64,000 bases of DNA from positions 124,001-188,000 of the forward strand of contig JAQFWX010000039.1 in assembly GCA_027605045.1 (NCBI GenBank), in the 5' to 3' direction. Source of the stretch: Phallus indusiatus (Eukaryota; Basidiomycota; Agaricomycetes; Phallales; Phallaceae). The notes beneath the pieces were generated by a model. It did no database searches. It was not told the DNA's origin and saw nothing but the letters and a program-made list of their open reading frames with translations. Position numbers and translations under genes: made by a program. Shown piece by piece: positions 1 through 12,970 of this stretch. Position 1 is the stretch's first letter; every line of letters begins with the position of its first letter.

Positions 1-429
1 AGATATTGTGGGTACGCATACCCGACGTATTCCATGTCATCTACCCCTCGGAAAAGGCTTAAAACGGTCCCCAGAGAGATCTACCAAGCTCGAATGATGA
101 ATTCAAACACACTGTGATTCCCGGTTGCACCCATCGCAAAACACCTCAGTCAAATCGCTCGAAGGCGTGCCGCAACCGTCATATTGAATCTTGGTTCAGG
201 CCACTTCACAGTGCGCGTCGACGCCAGCTTGTGCGCTTATCTAGCAGGTTCTTTCAGGACATTCAGGCCTGGCTTTGTCGCTGACAAGCTGCCGACGTGA
301 ATGCCTTTGGCAAAGTCAGTCGTGTAAGTCACATACAAATATTGCACTGGTTTGGTCTCTTCAATGTTTCACTAATCCGTAGTTTTAGCCTTTTAGGACC
401 CGAAGGTTCGTTTGAAGGTATATCTGAGA

Positions 430-1640
430 AGCGTTAGGAGATAAGAGGCAGTATCGATGTCGTAATCAGTGCAGATCGAAAAACGATTACATATGTACAT
501 GGTCATACTGGAAGCTATAGAAATAAGTAATTGACAGGTGTAAGACCAAATGAGAGGTCGTGAGCAAAGAAGTCAATGAGACGGCGCGTAATGGTAGAGT
601 ATGGACAAAAATGAGAAGAACACAAGTGGTGAAAGGGAGTAATTACGCTCAGCGTCGTTCAGATCAAAACAAAGGGCTTTTGGAAACCACCATCAATCTA
701 AACCTATAGCTAAGACCAAACCGGGTTAGGCCAAAGCTCCTTAACGAAAACTTGACGGTGGCGAGTGTGGAAGTACCGATGAGAATATAGTCAGGTGTAT
801 CCATCGACGTTCACCAAACGACGTGTAGAATGAATGATGGACGTTGAACGTCTAACGTCAAATGGCCAAGGCGTCTTAAACTTCTCCAACAATCTCCCAT
901 CCCGATGAGATCGCATTGTTCACGTCTAACGCCATCTCCCAACATAATTAACATCGCTGTGGAAGTAGCCGCGAAATATCTAGCATCCAATTCGACATCT
1001 GAAGGGAGACAAGCAGTCAATTTGGTTCTATGGTTCGTCCCTTTTTAGCACGCGAGCTTTACAACAGGCATGCGCTTGGAAACTAATAACCCATCCAATG
1101 AACGGACTTTATCGCGAAATGACAAGAGAGTTCATGCCTTTGCAACGCCCCATGAGAAAATGCAGCTCGAGATATGAAAAAGAAGGAAGGTTCCTCTGAA
1201 CTGATGATGATATCCCAAACATGGTGTCCCGACAAGTTATCAATGTCCTCGCCATCCCGCTCATCGTCCATATTGATTCAAGTTCAACCTCCGTACGTGC
1301 GCCACCTTCTGAACTAAAGTCTCGATGTAATGCGGGAATCTTCTCCTCCGCTCTGCGACGTCTCGCCTGATAACACCCGTCAAGGCTAAAAGTCCCCTAC
1401 TAATTGGTGTTTTGATAACATTCAAATGATTCTATAGTCCATGTCTCGATATAAACAAGCAAACGAACAGCAATTGCACCCACCTCGTCTCGGACGAACC
1501 TCGTGCTCTGCGGAATCCACGCTCGCAGTGCACCTGTTCCTGTACCGCCATACGGCACGCTGCAAACAGGACTAGACGTGATAACATTCCATCAAATGAC
1601 ACCGATAATCTGCGTGAATAAAGAGAATAATGGCGTGTTA
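430..1640. repeat. Degenerate spacer repeat, family A, copy 1
   Basis: No intact gene is seen. The stretch is recognisably the same sequence as 14880-16420 and 26290-27665. Shared landmarks are 'aaaaacgatTacatatgta'-like text near 475, the 'aaaccgggttaggcc' text near 720, and 'gtctcggacgaacctcg' near 1490. The copies are full of small indels and stops in every frame, so this is old duplicated spacer carrying gene relics. Boundaries are approximate. Confidence 0.7.
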
Positions 1641-4600
1641 TCGAAAGATGGTTATGAGTGATGGTTGTGCGAACAGGCTACACGGAGATTAGTCAGCGAA
1701 GGCTATACGCGCCGTTCCTTATTGTTAGGTGATTCTGAGGTACTAAAAGGCTATACTTTCTATTTTTTTACCTTTTGTCTCCCCTTCGTTTCACTTTTAT
1801 TTAAAATTCACAGTTCTTATATTTTATCTTTCCAATCATCTTTAGTTCCATTTCCCTGGAACATATATTTACAAACTGTATATAAAAAAACAAACCTTTT
1901 CGACTACAATAACAACAACTTTTAGTCCCTCATTATGATTTCCCTCTGAGCACACAACACTGGTTCCCTTTCGCTCTCTGACCACTCCTGTTGCGCGACC
2001 ATCATGAGGCATCTGGAGGGACTGAAAAAGGTTGTCTACCGGTTACGTCCACAGACTCCGCTCGTCTTTGACCGACTTTGCGGTAACGGAGACTTTGAAA
2101 TGGCTTGTTGATTCATCTCGCTTCTGTTCAATCTTTGAGGTAATCGATGTAAGCTTTGCCCCTTCGTCAGTGCCCGGATGAGTCATGGTCATCGCGTTCA
2201 ATGTAGACGGCTGCATTAACCAGGCTCTGAGTGACCTCTGAATACGATGAAAACAAGGGCCTTGTATGCTTCAGAGGTGCCGGTCTTGACAAGCATGGGC
2301 TGTGTCGCGTTATAGCGACGGACTTTCTACAACTCGCAACGCTCCGTGGGTGCATGTTTGAGAGGGGACACTGCGCGCGGTGATCGCATCATTATGAATA
2401 AGAAACTAGGTGCTCCGCTGCGCTTAGCACAGTCTGCGTTGACCCGGTGATTGAGGAAGTAGTCCCCACGGTCATTGCACAGAGTATCATAAGTTTCGTT
2501 AGCCAGGCTGAACCCGAACCGTGGTGACCGAGATCATTACAGTTGGTCGCTCAACGTCCCACCGTTAAAGGATGATGCTGCGCCAACTACTGAAATTTAG
2601 AATAAGATAGAGGCTGAGTCACTGTCCGCTTGAGTGTATTTGCTAAGTTCGCTCGAAGTCAATGGTATGCCGAAAGGAAAGGGGAAGAAATGTGTCCATT
2701 GAATGAATCTGAGCGACGACATTGAACGCAGTTTAGAGTGCTTGAGCGAGAGAAATAGGCTACTACGAATTGCTGCTGAACGATTTGTTCTTCCTGCCCC
2801 GATGACGCTCGTCCTATTCCGGCATCTGCTTATGGATATTCTACTGCTATTAGTCTGTGATAGTAGGATCTACCTTGAGGATCAATAAGGGCGTGTTCTT
2901 ACAATTCCAGTGCTAGTTAGGGTAGGATTCTTCCTTGAAAGTCTCTTTCGTTGAAGCTTTGTAGTTCTTGTAGCTTCAAAAACCAGATATTACGTATATT
3001 CTCCGTTACAGCGGCACGTCTATAAGGATGGAAAGCCCGAAGTGAGAAACCAATCACCAGAAAATGAATTGTCAAATTCACAGATTAATTTCAAGGTTAT
3101 TTGACGAGGCTTCAGCGAAACCACAAAATACCTTTTCGTCAATAGCAAGTTAGAGGTTGAGAGAAAAAAATATGGGGAAATAATGCACAAACTTCCTAGC
3201 ATGTTAAGCCAAAAAGCAACTGCCATTTTGGTAAATTAATTCCTCCAATCTGGGTCGATACGGGTTGATGTTGAGATCTAATAAAACATAGTATAGTATC
3301 AAAACCAGGTAAAAAACGAGCGTTTGGCTTACTTCTGCGTCTGTGGAAGTATCAGCCTACGGACAGTCGTGGTTTGAATTTGGGCACAGTCACGTCGATG
3401 ATGTAATCTGTTCAAGCTCAATAAGTTCAAGCTTCCGAGTCAAGTCCATTCACCAAATTCCACTCATAAGTATTTCCGGAAGAAAATTTATTGCATTATT
3501 TCCTCTACTCCTCGTGTCTGTCGTGTATCTGGTTTTTCAGCAGATGGACAAGACTTCGATAGCACTCTAGTTCGCAAGATATCAACAATTTATGTTGGTT
3601 TCGTAACAAAGCACGCTTTCTTCGTGGTTATATGAAGACCATTGGGGAGACATGACTTGCGTAATAATATGAGAGGCTATACCTTCGCAAACACTTCTAA
3701 AGTGATAATGCGAACAGCCGTTTCGTCGCGTAACTCAACTCGGGAATATAAAGATTTACCTGTGGGTCATTTTTTTCTTTTTTAAATACTTAACAAAATT
3801 TCATTACACAGAGTTAAACCCTTCATATGATCGAATTCTCGGTTGCGTGTGATGTCGTTTTACCATGGTACGAGCCTGAAGCTAAAGACCTGTTTCAACC
3901 GCCACACGAATTAAATTTCCTCAAACGGACCTCATACCAGGCTTTTCTTTTATACCAACGGCACATCCGCTCAGTCTAGTCCTTCGAAGCCAGTGCGAAA
4001 AGATGACACCCTATGGTTCTTTGGCTGGTCTGGGGAGATGGGAAATGGGACGTGAGACATTTTATAATTCTATCTCTCAGAAAACGAGTTGGGCACTGGG
4101 GCTTGTCAACTGGTGAATCAATGTTCTTTGAGTAAGCTGAACGAAACGCATGCCGGCAAATATACCTTTCAACACATTCAAGATGAGACTGCGACTTTTC
4201 ACGCGACTTCAGCACAGCGTGTTACACAGCCAAATTCAATCTCTTCTAATTATAATAGCAAACAGGCGTTAGCGGTGGGCTGATTCTTGAAAGTCTGTAA
4301 GGCAGTCCTGTCAGCGTGCAAGTTGAGATGGTAGATCACGATCTATAGAGACGCGTATGCTAATGGATTCATTCCTACAGCCTCTGTTATTCTCGACATC
4401 CTTCTTTTTCAGTCCGCTCACAAATGTCTTAGGTTCCATTCGTCTTCGAAGCAATGTCTTGGTGACTCCTAGTGGATGATTATTGGTTTGCCGAATTGCA
4501 CAGGTTCGGCGACCGGAATCTTTTTCCCCTTCAGCGCCGTTGACGGCCGTTGGCATCGACGTATAGGAACCTATAGGAACGTTCATTGATTCGGAAATTA

Positions 4601-4784
4601 AATTTGATCAACGAAGACCATTAGTAAGGCAATGAAGCAACGAGGTGGCAAGAAGCATGAAATGAGCATATAAGGCGCTTTGTCTCGTTCCCAAACGTGA
4701 GCCTGCACGAAGTAGCACTGTAAGTGATGTAAGTGATGTCTTGTGTCGTATATTTTACTACAAGCTCTGATCTTGTTAGACCTA
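1641..4784. other. Gene-poor stretch upstream of NLR copy A
   Basis: About 3.1 kb with no supportable gene. Part of it (about 1970-2690) is a degraded copy of spacer family B, annotated separately. The stretch 1750-1930 is AT-rich and pyrimidine-rich. Open frames here are under 100 codons, overlap on both strands and show no recognisable domain. Confidence 0.5.
1970..2690. repeat. Degenerate spacer repeat, family B, partial copy 1
   Basis: This matches the distal half of family B blocks at 11085-12110, 13690-14640 and 24740-25870. The clearest shared landmarks are the 'gaaccgtggtgaccgaga' text near 2518 and the 'ctgcgccaactac' text near 2580, both almost unchanged at 14540-14640. No open gene remains. 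Its edges are approximate. Confidence 0.65.
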
Positions 4785-5278
4785 ATGGATCGATTTAATC
4801 CGCGTTGGCTCTCTACCAGCGCTAGTCACCTACACGAACCCATGGCATCTCAGGGCCTGACAGTACATCAAGATGACTGCGAGCTACTATCCCTACAAAA
4901 AGATCATGAGTTGTATCATCCGCGTGATGATGTCGCCGAAAGCCATGATTATGGCCACAAGCGTCCTCGTTTGGATGGAATTGACCACACATCTGCAATT
5001 TGGCTCCCGAGTTGGGACGTTTTAGGAGAACTCGTGAGTATTTTCATCCGATATAGATTATTACACCGTAAAGACTGATATTTCCAAACTAGAATGATGT
5101 TAAAACGAGGGAAGATAACGCGATTCACAGAGAGACGAATGAACTAGTCTTGCGGCCTGTGCACTTGGGCTCGCAGCCTTCAAATAACGATCCTGTCGGT
5201 CCTTTAACTGTTTTTCATACCTTTTGTACTCAAGCGATTCACCCAGAGTTGTACCTTGGATGGTCAAAACAGCAATAG
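4785..5278 (+). CDS. Small two-exon ORF or leader exons of NLR copy A
   Basis: Unrecognised. Exon 1 (4785-5033) starts at the first ATG of its frame and ends at a strong GTGAGT donor. The intron (5034-5092, 59 nt) has a CTGAT branch-like motif and a CTAG acceptor. Exon 2 stays in frame to TAG at 5276-5278, giving 144 aa. The protein is polar with a basic patch (HKRPRLD) that could be a nuclear-localisation signal. Alternatively, exon 2 ends at 5194 and a 52-nt intron (5195-5246, donor GTCGGT, acceptor CCCAG) joins it in phase to 5247-5331. That would give NLR copy A a start codon and about 134 extra N-terminal residues. The donor is weak, so both models stay open. Confidence 0.4.
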
Positions 5279-5297
5279 TCTCTCAAACACTGCTGGC

Positions 5298-8200
5298 GCG
5301 ATTATTTCAACTGACGGTATCAAAATATCTAGTAAGTTTAGAATTTCTCATTGAAATCTCGGTTTATATCATTATGGATTCCTCTGAATAAAGATGTTTG
5401 TTTGCTTAATTCTCCACCAAAAAACAGTCCGGAGTTCAAAATAATGATCAAGTGCGGCATTAAAAACGATAAGGCTCCAAAAAGTGCAGATGGGAAAGGG
5501 AAATGTGATAACGATCGCGTAATCTGGAACGAACCTTTTGTCTTGTATGTTCAAGATTATAATCTTCTCAGATATTTGAGTTCACGTCGCCATTCAGTCC
5601 CGGCGGTATTACGGACGGGACTCTCTTGACTTTCACTGTGCGGAAGAAACAATTTCTGAAGGATATTACAATTAGCGCCTGGGAACGCCAGGCCATTGAC
5701 CTATTTGAGATGCAAAGAAATTTTGGTTAGTTATGCTACTAAAAACATCGTCATTATTCGAGTATTAATGATATTATTGCAGGTTCATGCAAATTAGGCG
5801 TTGCTGGAGAATCTCAATTAACATTCAACATTGAAAAAATGTCTGGACTTGATGTTGTGTCGGGAGTGGTAAAACAAGCATCAACAGGGCTGAAAAGCTT
5901 ACCGAATCTAGAGGCCTCAGCCCAGACTGCCAATTTTATCGGTTCTGCGGCGCAAGTCTACAATGATAATGAAAAGACTTGGATATCGTTTCTCGACACA
6001 TTTCAGGTTTTTATGAAAGTGATGGATAATGTTTTTCAGGTAGTTCTGTTACTCAGCATACTTTTATCCTTTCTGAAACTTTCTTAAGATAAATATATAT
6101 GCACAAGCAGCATGGAGTGTTCTATCGGTGATTCCAAAGGTAACATTTTTTTTTCTCCTGGGTATGACGGACTATATAAATTAATTTGGCAAGATTATTG
6201 TCGCCAAAAAAAACCGTGATGAGAAAGTCAAACAGTTGGGTGAAAAATTGAAGGATGTCTACGAATACGTTATGCACGCGGAGTGGTTTACCAAGCTTGC
6301 TGCGACCCAGTCCACGATCCAGTCCACATATCAGGCCGCGATACTTTCCACGCTGGTTCAACAAACCATTGAATGCGCATATTTTATCAGAGAGTACACT
6401 GCGGAAAGTACAGGTTGTTTCTTTCCCAAGATCGTGTAATTGTGTAGTGGTTTGACATCCAAGTTCTAGTCAAAAACATAGTTAAGGCAATTGGTGGGAG
6501 CGTGGATGCCAAGATTCAAGCTTTCAACGACAAACTCGACCACCTTAAGATGGTGATGACGGATTCGGTCAATCTTGACACGGGCATCATAACCCTTCGC
6601 GTATCTGGGGCAATCGCTGAATTAAGTACGTGAATCATCAAATTTATGTTATTATCGATTCGTGACCTTGTTCTACAAGATGAGCACATATTGCTCGGAG
6701 AAATACCCTACGATTCTGGCGCCGGTTATTTCCCAAATAAAGAATGTTTACCCGGAACTCGACAAAACCTAATCAATGAGATATACAAGTGGGCCAATAA
6801 CGACTCACTGACACAGATACTTGTTCTTACCGGACAAGCGGGAATAGGAAAGACCGCAATAGCACATACCATCGCTAAAATGTTCAAAGATCAGAATCGG
6901 CTCGGGTCCATGTTCTGTTTCAGCCAAGGCTATTCCAACCGGCGCAACCGTCTCTTTAGCACTGTATCCCGCGACCTCGCTGACGGGGACACCATGTGGC
7001 GAAAAGAATTGGTGAATGTTATTTACAACAACTCTGCTGTTCGGAAGAAAGAGGATGTCAGAACACAATTTGATGAACTTATTATCAAGCCTTCCCAACA
7101 CATAGCAACTATTGGACCCGTGGTTGTCGTTGTTGATGCGTTGGATGAAAGTGGGGACCGTGAAGAGCGTAGGGAAATCCTGGAAATTCTTCTGAATGAA
7201 TGGACCAAGCTTCCGAAGAATTATCGTATAATTATTACAACTCGCCCTGAACAGGACATTGAGGACCAATGCCAAAAATCCGATATTTCATTTGGGCGGA
7301 TGAGCAATATTAACACGTGGGAAACGCGTCGCGATATCGAAGCTTATGTCTCCAGTCGTCTTGCCTCAATATCATCAGTACTAGACAGGATAGACAAAGA
7401 TTGGCGCAGTACACTAGCCGATCATGCCCAAGGTCTTTTCCAATGGGCTCAGACTGCTTGCAGGCTCATTGACACTGCCGTCACACGTCCCCAGCTCATA
7501 CGGGAAAACTGGGAAACTTGTGTGTCAAGCTCTTCCTCATCATTATACAATTTATACCATCAGATTATTTCAAATCAACCAGAATCTCGGCATCCTAGTT
7601 TCAAAGAACAGTTTAAGGCGATCGTGGGTGCTATTGTAATTGCGCAAGAGCCCCTCTCAATTCACGCACTACAAAATATCTTTGAGAATATTGAAGATAT
7701 CATGTCAATACTCGCCCCGTTTGGATCATTCTTTTCTGGTGTTCATGACCCGTCAGGATCTACTCCGGTACGACCTCTCCACACATCGTTATTCGATTTT
7801 TTCATGGCCGAAACAATCTCCGAGAAAAACCAAGAAATGAGCAAAAAAATAAATGATTACTACATCGACACGTCAAATCAAAGCCGGATGACGCTCGGTT
7901 GTCTCAAAGTGATGAATCGGATGCTTTGCTTCAATATCTGTCACCTTGAAACATCACACTTGCCCAATAACGAGGTGCCCAATCTCAATTCACGTGTCAA
8001 GAAAGCCATTCCGTCGCATCTGTCATATTCATGTCGGTTTTGGGCCTTTCATCTCCAGTCGTCAGCTCGTAGCAAGGAACTCATTCATGAAATCCGGAGA
8101 TTGATGGATGACAATCTGTTGTATTATTTTGAGGCCCTCAGTTTGTTAAGTGTGGTTGAGCATAGCTACATAGCAATGCGAGAAATAGCAAACTGGTGTA

Positions 8201-10731
8201 AAGTGGGTGATCTTTTACCTGTTGCATATTAGACGGCTGAATTAGGTGGTAGGTTGTAGACAATGACCTAGCTGAGGATGCGATAGATGCATGGGAGTTT
8301 GCATATGATTTTAGATATACTATGTCGGAGAGCACACCGCACATCTATCTCTCGGCGCTTCCCTTCGCCCCTCGCGATACATTCATATCCAGAAAGTATC
8401 TCGAGGGGTATCCCGGGCTGTTCACGTTCGATGTTGGTCAGCCCGTCCGCTCTGCACGCAAACCCGGATTCAGGCAAAAAGATGCCTTCGTCCATGAGGA
8501 TTTCAATGCATTTGCCTTTTCTCCAAAAAGCAGTTATTACGCAGCTGCAACTTATTCTGAACTCTTTGTATGGAACTACATAACAGGGGAGAAGGAGGCT
8601 ACTCAACCAATTACAATTCGCCCGACCGCCATCGTATTTTCCGCTGATGGAGAATCAGTTTACTGTTGTTCTATGGAAGGTGATATCCTGATATGGAATA
8701 TGGTGACAAAAGAGATGATGATAGAGAAATACGGGGAGATAATCGGTGCCGAGTGTGATCATTGCACTATATCTTCGGACGGGCGCTTTATAATCTGTTG
8801 CACAGAAAAGGAAGTACTCCTATTCGATCGAAAAAGTCGTCAGATTGTTAAACGCTTCGAATTGAGACACTATTCCTTCGCAATCTCTCCCAACGGGGAA
8901 TGGGTTGCCCTGGCCCTTTTTGAAGAATTTAAAGAAAAGGTGCACATTTGGAATACTCGGAAACAAACGCAACATATCATACCCTGCAATGATCAGTGGG
9001 GCTCGTCACTCGCACTCACTGACAGCTACATTGCTTTCAAATCAGACAACAAAACAATAGACATCTGGGATCTACGGACAAACAATAGAGTCACTGAAAT
9101 TCAGCAGGGGACGAGAGTCACAAGCTTCTGTCTTTCTCTCGATGTTCGATATATCCTTTCTACCTCCGACCAAGAATACTACTCAATTTGGAGTGTGGCT
9201 ACGGGAGAATTAATTAGCCAATCTCATGAAGACAAATTGCAAAGCTGCTTAGGGTTCTCACACGATTCCGGATCAGTTGCATTGGCAACATATCGTCATA
9301 CAATTCGCGTTCGACAATGGGATGAGATCATAGAACCGAGTCCCTTGAAAGAGATTGATAAGGTGGACGAAGCTTGGTTACGGGGTGCATATCTCATTCT
9401 TCGATATAGGACGGTTTCCCGTGAACATTACCTCCGGATATCGGATATTACGACACCGAATACGATTATCTTTGAAGCCGAGATTGGTTGGAACGTCAGT
9501 GTTTCTCCTGGAGAAGAAAATGTGCACGTTGCATACAGCAGTAGTCGCGGACTTTGTCTCTGGAATGACAAAGAAGGCGAGATTGTTGTAGACGGATCAG
9601 TCCATTCAATCACCGCACTCATGTATTTGGACAACTATCTCATTTCTGGACACGAAACAATCATCACAATATGGGATAGTTGTACCCACAAATTGATTCG
9701 TGGTCCAATCGACTTACCATATAAACTGGAATCCCTTCTCCCCGTGCGAGGTACCTTCTTTGCTGTCATTCGTTGGAATGAAGTGCAAGTTTGGGATTGT
9801 GAATCGGACGACAGAGTAGGGATATTTACATTGGACTTACCCTCCATTCTGGATTCCCTGACTGCTGTTTCTGCCAACGAGAAACATCTCATATGCATGT
9901 TAAGGAAACGCGTCGATATATTCGATTTGACGGGTGTGAAAGTTAACTCATTTCCGTTAACAGGACCAGCTTGGCCCTTCAATAAGCAACGATCCTTCAA
10001 CGGAAAGTATCTGACATGGACTGGGGGCAAGAAAAGGTTAAAACTATTCGATGTTGACACCGAAACATTACGAACCGTGACCGACCCGTCGTTCAATCGA
10101 TCTATTTGCAGCTCAGCGTTCACCAATGATTCAAAGTGTATTATAACAGTGTCTAGGGACGTTGATGATTGGCGGGACCTCAGATTTGATATCTGGGACA
10201 TAGAATCCAAAAACACGATCATCAAGTCAATTTGGTATGGGGCAGAATACGGCCTAACTATGAGCAAAAGACATATAGTCTCAACTCGATTACGCAATCA
10301 ATGTTCTGTGTGGGACTTGGATGCGTATGAGACAATGTCTACTTTGTATGGCGCTCCTCCACTCACCACCGATAATTCCAACATCGAGGGGTGAGTTTAG
10401 TATCACTTACATTCGATATGATTCACTGAGAGAAGCACTCAGAGAATCGGTATCTAACAAGATGAAGACATTGGATTACGCACTCGTGGCCTGGAAAAGA
10501 GCGTCACTCTCCTCTTTCACTAAAATGAATGATTCATTCTCCCTTCTCCACGGCGACGGATGGTGTTTAGGTCCGGAGGATGAGTTGTTGTTTTGGGTTC
10601 CACCAGAGATGCGCAAGCAGTTCTGGGTTCCATGCACGACGCATATGCCAATTCAAAACATTGTAAAACTAAATTTCACAAATTTCGTACATGGTCTGGA
10701 TTGGACAAAATGTAGACTCGGAAACAACTAA
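5298..10731 (+). CDS. NLR copy A: C2-like / helical / NACHT / WD40 protein, start codon lost or replaced
   Basis: Intracellular STAND-type receptor. Exons: 5298-5331, 5394-5544, 5598-5725, 5783-6039, 6089-6139, 6194-6413, 6464-6625, 6680-8206, 8260-10390, 10443-10731. Introns are 49-62 nt and phases match paralogues B and D throughout, leaving an open frame of 1649 codons. The codon matching their ATG is GCG (5298-5300) and no in-frame ATG precedes it before a stop, so the start is missing or supplied by leader exons at 4785-5194. Order: C2-like domain (about 1-115), helical region (about 115-335), NACHT with Walker A GQAGIGKT (about 386) and Walker B VVVVVDALDES, 'RIIITTRPEQD' sensor, 'VRPLHTSLFDFF' winged-helix motif, degenerate WD40 units, then a tail with 'ELLFWVPPEMR' and 'FVHGLDWTKC'. 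Closest to copy B. It could be a pseudogene or a chimera; the long intact frame argues against old decay. Confidence 0.8.
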
Positions 10732-11084
10732 AGTCCAAACAAAACTATTGAATATAACTTGTTCTCATTGGAATTTACTTTTACACATCTGTGCCAAACA
10801 CTTCAACAACTTTAAAATTGGAGATGCATATTAATCCGGCTTCTAATTTGCGCTCAGGATATGAAAGAACACGCATATACACATACAATCTCAAAATTGA
10901 GCCAAAAAATGGGACTATGAGAGTCAAATAATATCCGTCAGAATGCCTGCCATGGCGTTCACCAGATGAACGCACATGCACCGCTTGTTTTTTTTTAAAT
11001 CGTGTATATGAATATCTCCTTGTTTCAAATGTAAGCTTTAGATATAAATAAAATAATATGTGCAATCGTCTCACCTTACAGGGA
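10732..11084. other. 3' flank of NLR copy A
   Basis: About 350 bp after the stop codon. It aligns with the 3' flanks of copies B (24383-24740) and C (34997-35260), for example the 'tcaaaattgagccaaaaa' text near 10892. The duplicated units therefore include the 3' region. No gene seen. Confidence 0.6.
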
Positions 11085-12110
11085 GTAAAACGTATAGCTA
11101 GGAGGTGGATTCGACTTACCTACCATCGCTCAGCACTCAGGAAAGAAAAGAAAGAGGTCCGGGTAGTCATGAGGGGCTATTTTTGTCTTGTTCCGGGCGG
11201 CCGTTCGGAGCATATGCAGCTTGCCTTCTTTAGATCGGACGGTAAAGGAGAAACGATAAAATCCCGAGACGATCGTGGAGAACACCAAGCGTATCGTATG
11301 GGAGAGCCGCTATCTCTTTTCCACTTTGATGCTCATCGGCCACTTCACGGTGCCACCTTATACACCAGACTGCTCTGAAAACAGCGATCTGTAGACAAAG
11401 CACCATGTATCCAGGACTGAGCGTGAAGCGCGAACCGCTAAGCAACAGGAGAGTATCGGATAGCTGTAGAAGACGCGGTGGTGCATATAATTCAATTTCA
11501 TCATTGACAAGCAAGGACCATGGACCAGGCCGCCATAGGTTGCGCCGGGGCTGGGTCTTAGAGAGAGACTTACTAGACGACCGCCACGTTGATCAGTTCA
11601 GGGTGACGTCTGACAATGCTGGCTAAAAGCTGACATATGCCAACATTAACACCGATAATGAGAACGAATGTGCTGTACACCTCAGAGGAGCCGGTCTTGA
11701 AAGACGATGGCAGCAAGTATAGTTGAGAGATCCCTCTCTCTCACTAGGGTATGGCGTGGCACACTGCGCTCGTTACTATGAACAGGGAACTGGGTACTTA
11801 CCTGGGTTTATCACGCTCTCGACAACGTGAATCTGGTAGCTAAAGATGTGATCCCTCCGGTCGTTGCAAAGACCTTTCATTGTAAGTTTCGTCAACTAGA
11901 CCGAACCGTGGTAACCGACAATGACCCCACAGTTATTGAACATTGATTTATCATCTCTCGTCACTCAATCTCTCCGTCACTGAAGGACGATATCGCGCTA
12001 GCTACACGGAGTAGTCCCGATGCGGAGGAGTTTGAGGATAGAGAAGCTGAGTCGCTTCTTGCTCAAGGAGTGTATTTGTTGAAGCCGGGGGGGTATGCTG
12101 AAGGAATGGG
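11085..12110. repeat. Degenerate spacer repeat, family B, copy 2
   Basis: Closely similar to 24740-25870 and, more loosely, to 13690-14640. Shared landmarks are 'cttgttccgggcggccgttc' near 11188, 'ccatgtatccagga' near 11403 and 'tacacggagtagtcccgatg' near 12003. The minus strand shows a GTAAGT-like donor at the left edge and short hydrophobic open stretches, suggesting a decayed minus-strand gene I cannot name. Confidence 0.7.
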
Positions 12111-12309
12111 ACCCATTTAAACAAGTGGAATCAAGACCATAATCCGCGACGGGAGCGAGACGGGAAGATGTGAAGAAAGTTACTGCAAGACAATCGCGAA
12201 TTTTAAATAAATAGGTTCAAGTAAGAAATTCCTCGTGGCCTGTAAGCATAATTTAGTAACTAAGCACGGCCCGGAATTCCCGGTACCAACTCTGCCCTAT
12301 TATCCCTGT

Positions 12310-12970
12310 AATTATGAATGCCCGAGCGGACGTTCAAACGTTCAATAGTTGTGGGATGAGCTGATGATAAGCGAAGAAGAACGCGGGGTGTTTGCGCCAT
12401 TTGCAGATGGTGAATTTTATCTTTCTTCCATGCCGAACATGTCTTCGTTTCAAAAATACTCTTTCTCTATAGATCACTTCAATGAAGAGCTTTCTGCTTT
12501 GCATGAACTAGAGGTTGAAAAACTGAAGCAGGAACGAAGAATCAAAAAACCTGTTCTTTCCGCGATAAAAAGGTATTCCGAGATCTGCAATGAGGAGTGG
12601 AACTCGCCGTTCGTGTCTATTTGCAATTATACTATTCACATTTTGTTCATGAAATATAACATACTAGGCCTCTGCTGTAGACCAGTCTCGACTGCTAGGT
12701 CGCGGACCGCGTGATCCAGGATGATCACTTCGAGATGATGCGCAAGAAGGTTGCTAAAGAGAAACCTTGCGTAAGTTGCAAAATAATCATGAAAACATCA
12801 CTTACATTGATCCATTTTCTTTTATAGTTGAAGCAAGAGCTGTTGACAGCGGTTATGACTTGGGAGAGCGAACATGAAAGGCCTTTCCTTATGCATGGAT
12901 AAAGCATGTTAGAAGCTCTCACGGAGACGGATGGTAGACGAAGCAGAGAATGAGAATCGCAAGGTATGTG
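12310..12970 (+). pseudogene. Ase1/PRC1/MAP65 fragment, copy 1
   Basis: Decayed 3' part of a microtubule-bundling Ase1/PRC1/MAP65 gene. The frame around 12346 reads LWDELMISEEERGVFAPF, followed by 'LHELEVEKLKQERRIKKP' and 'IKRYSEICNEEW', all typical of this family's C-terminal spectrin-like half. A second piece (12725-12775, intron, then 12830-12960) gives 'MMRKKVAKEKP' and 'ELLTAVMTWESEHERPFLM' before a stop (TAA at 12899-12901). The pieces are in different frames with stops between them. The same order appears in 39220-39840, so this is a duplicated, dead fragment. Confidence 0.75.

Noticed and set aside
6089..6139. Apparent loss of a splice acceptor in NLR copy A (CAG in copy D against CAA in copy A just before the 'AWSVLS' codons).
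   Set aside because: The true acceptor lies 18 nt upstream in all copies (...AG before ATA); the bases in question are coding ('INIYAQAAWSVLSVIPK'), so nothing is lost.
8207..8259. NACHT and WD40 parts as two separate overlapping genes, or joined by a 32-nt mini-intron.
   Set aside because: A 53-nt intron with a GTGATC donor is conserved at the same phase in all four copies and joins the two frames; 32 nt is shorter than any other intron here.
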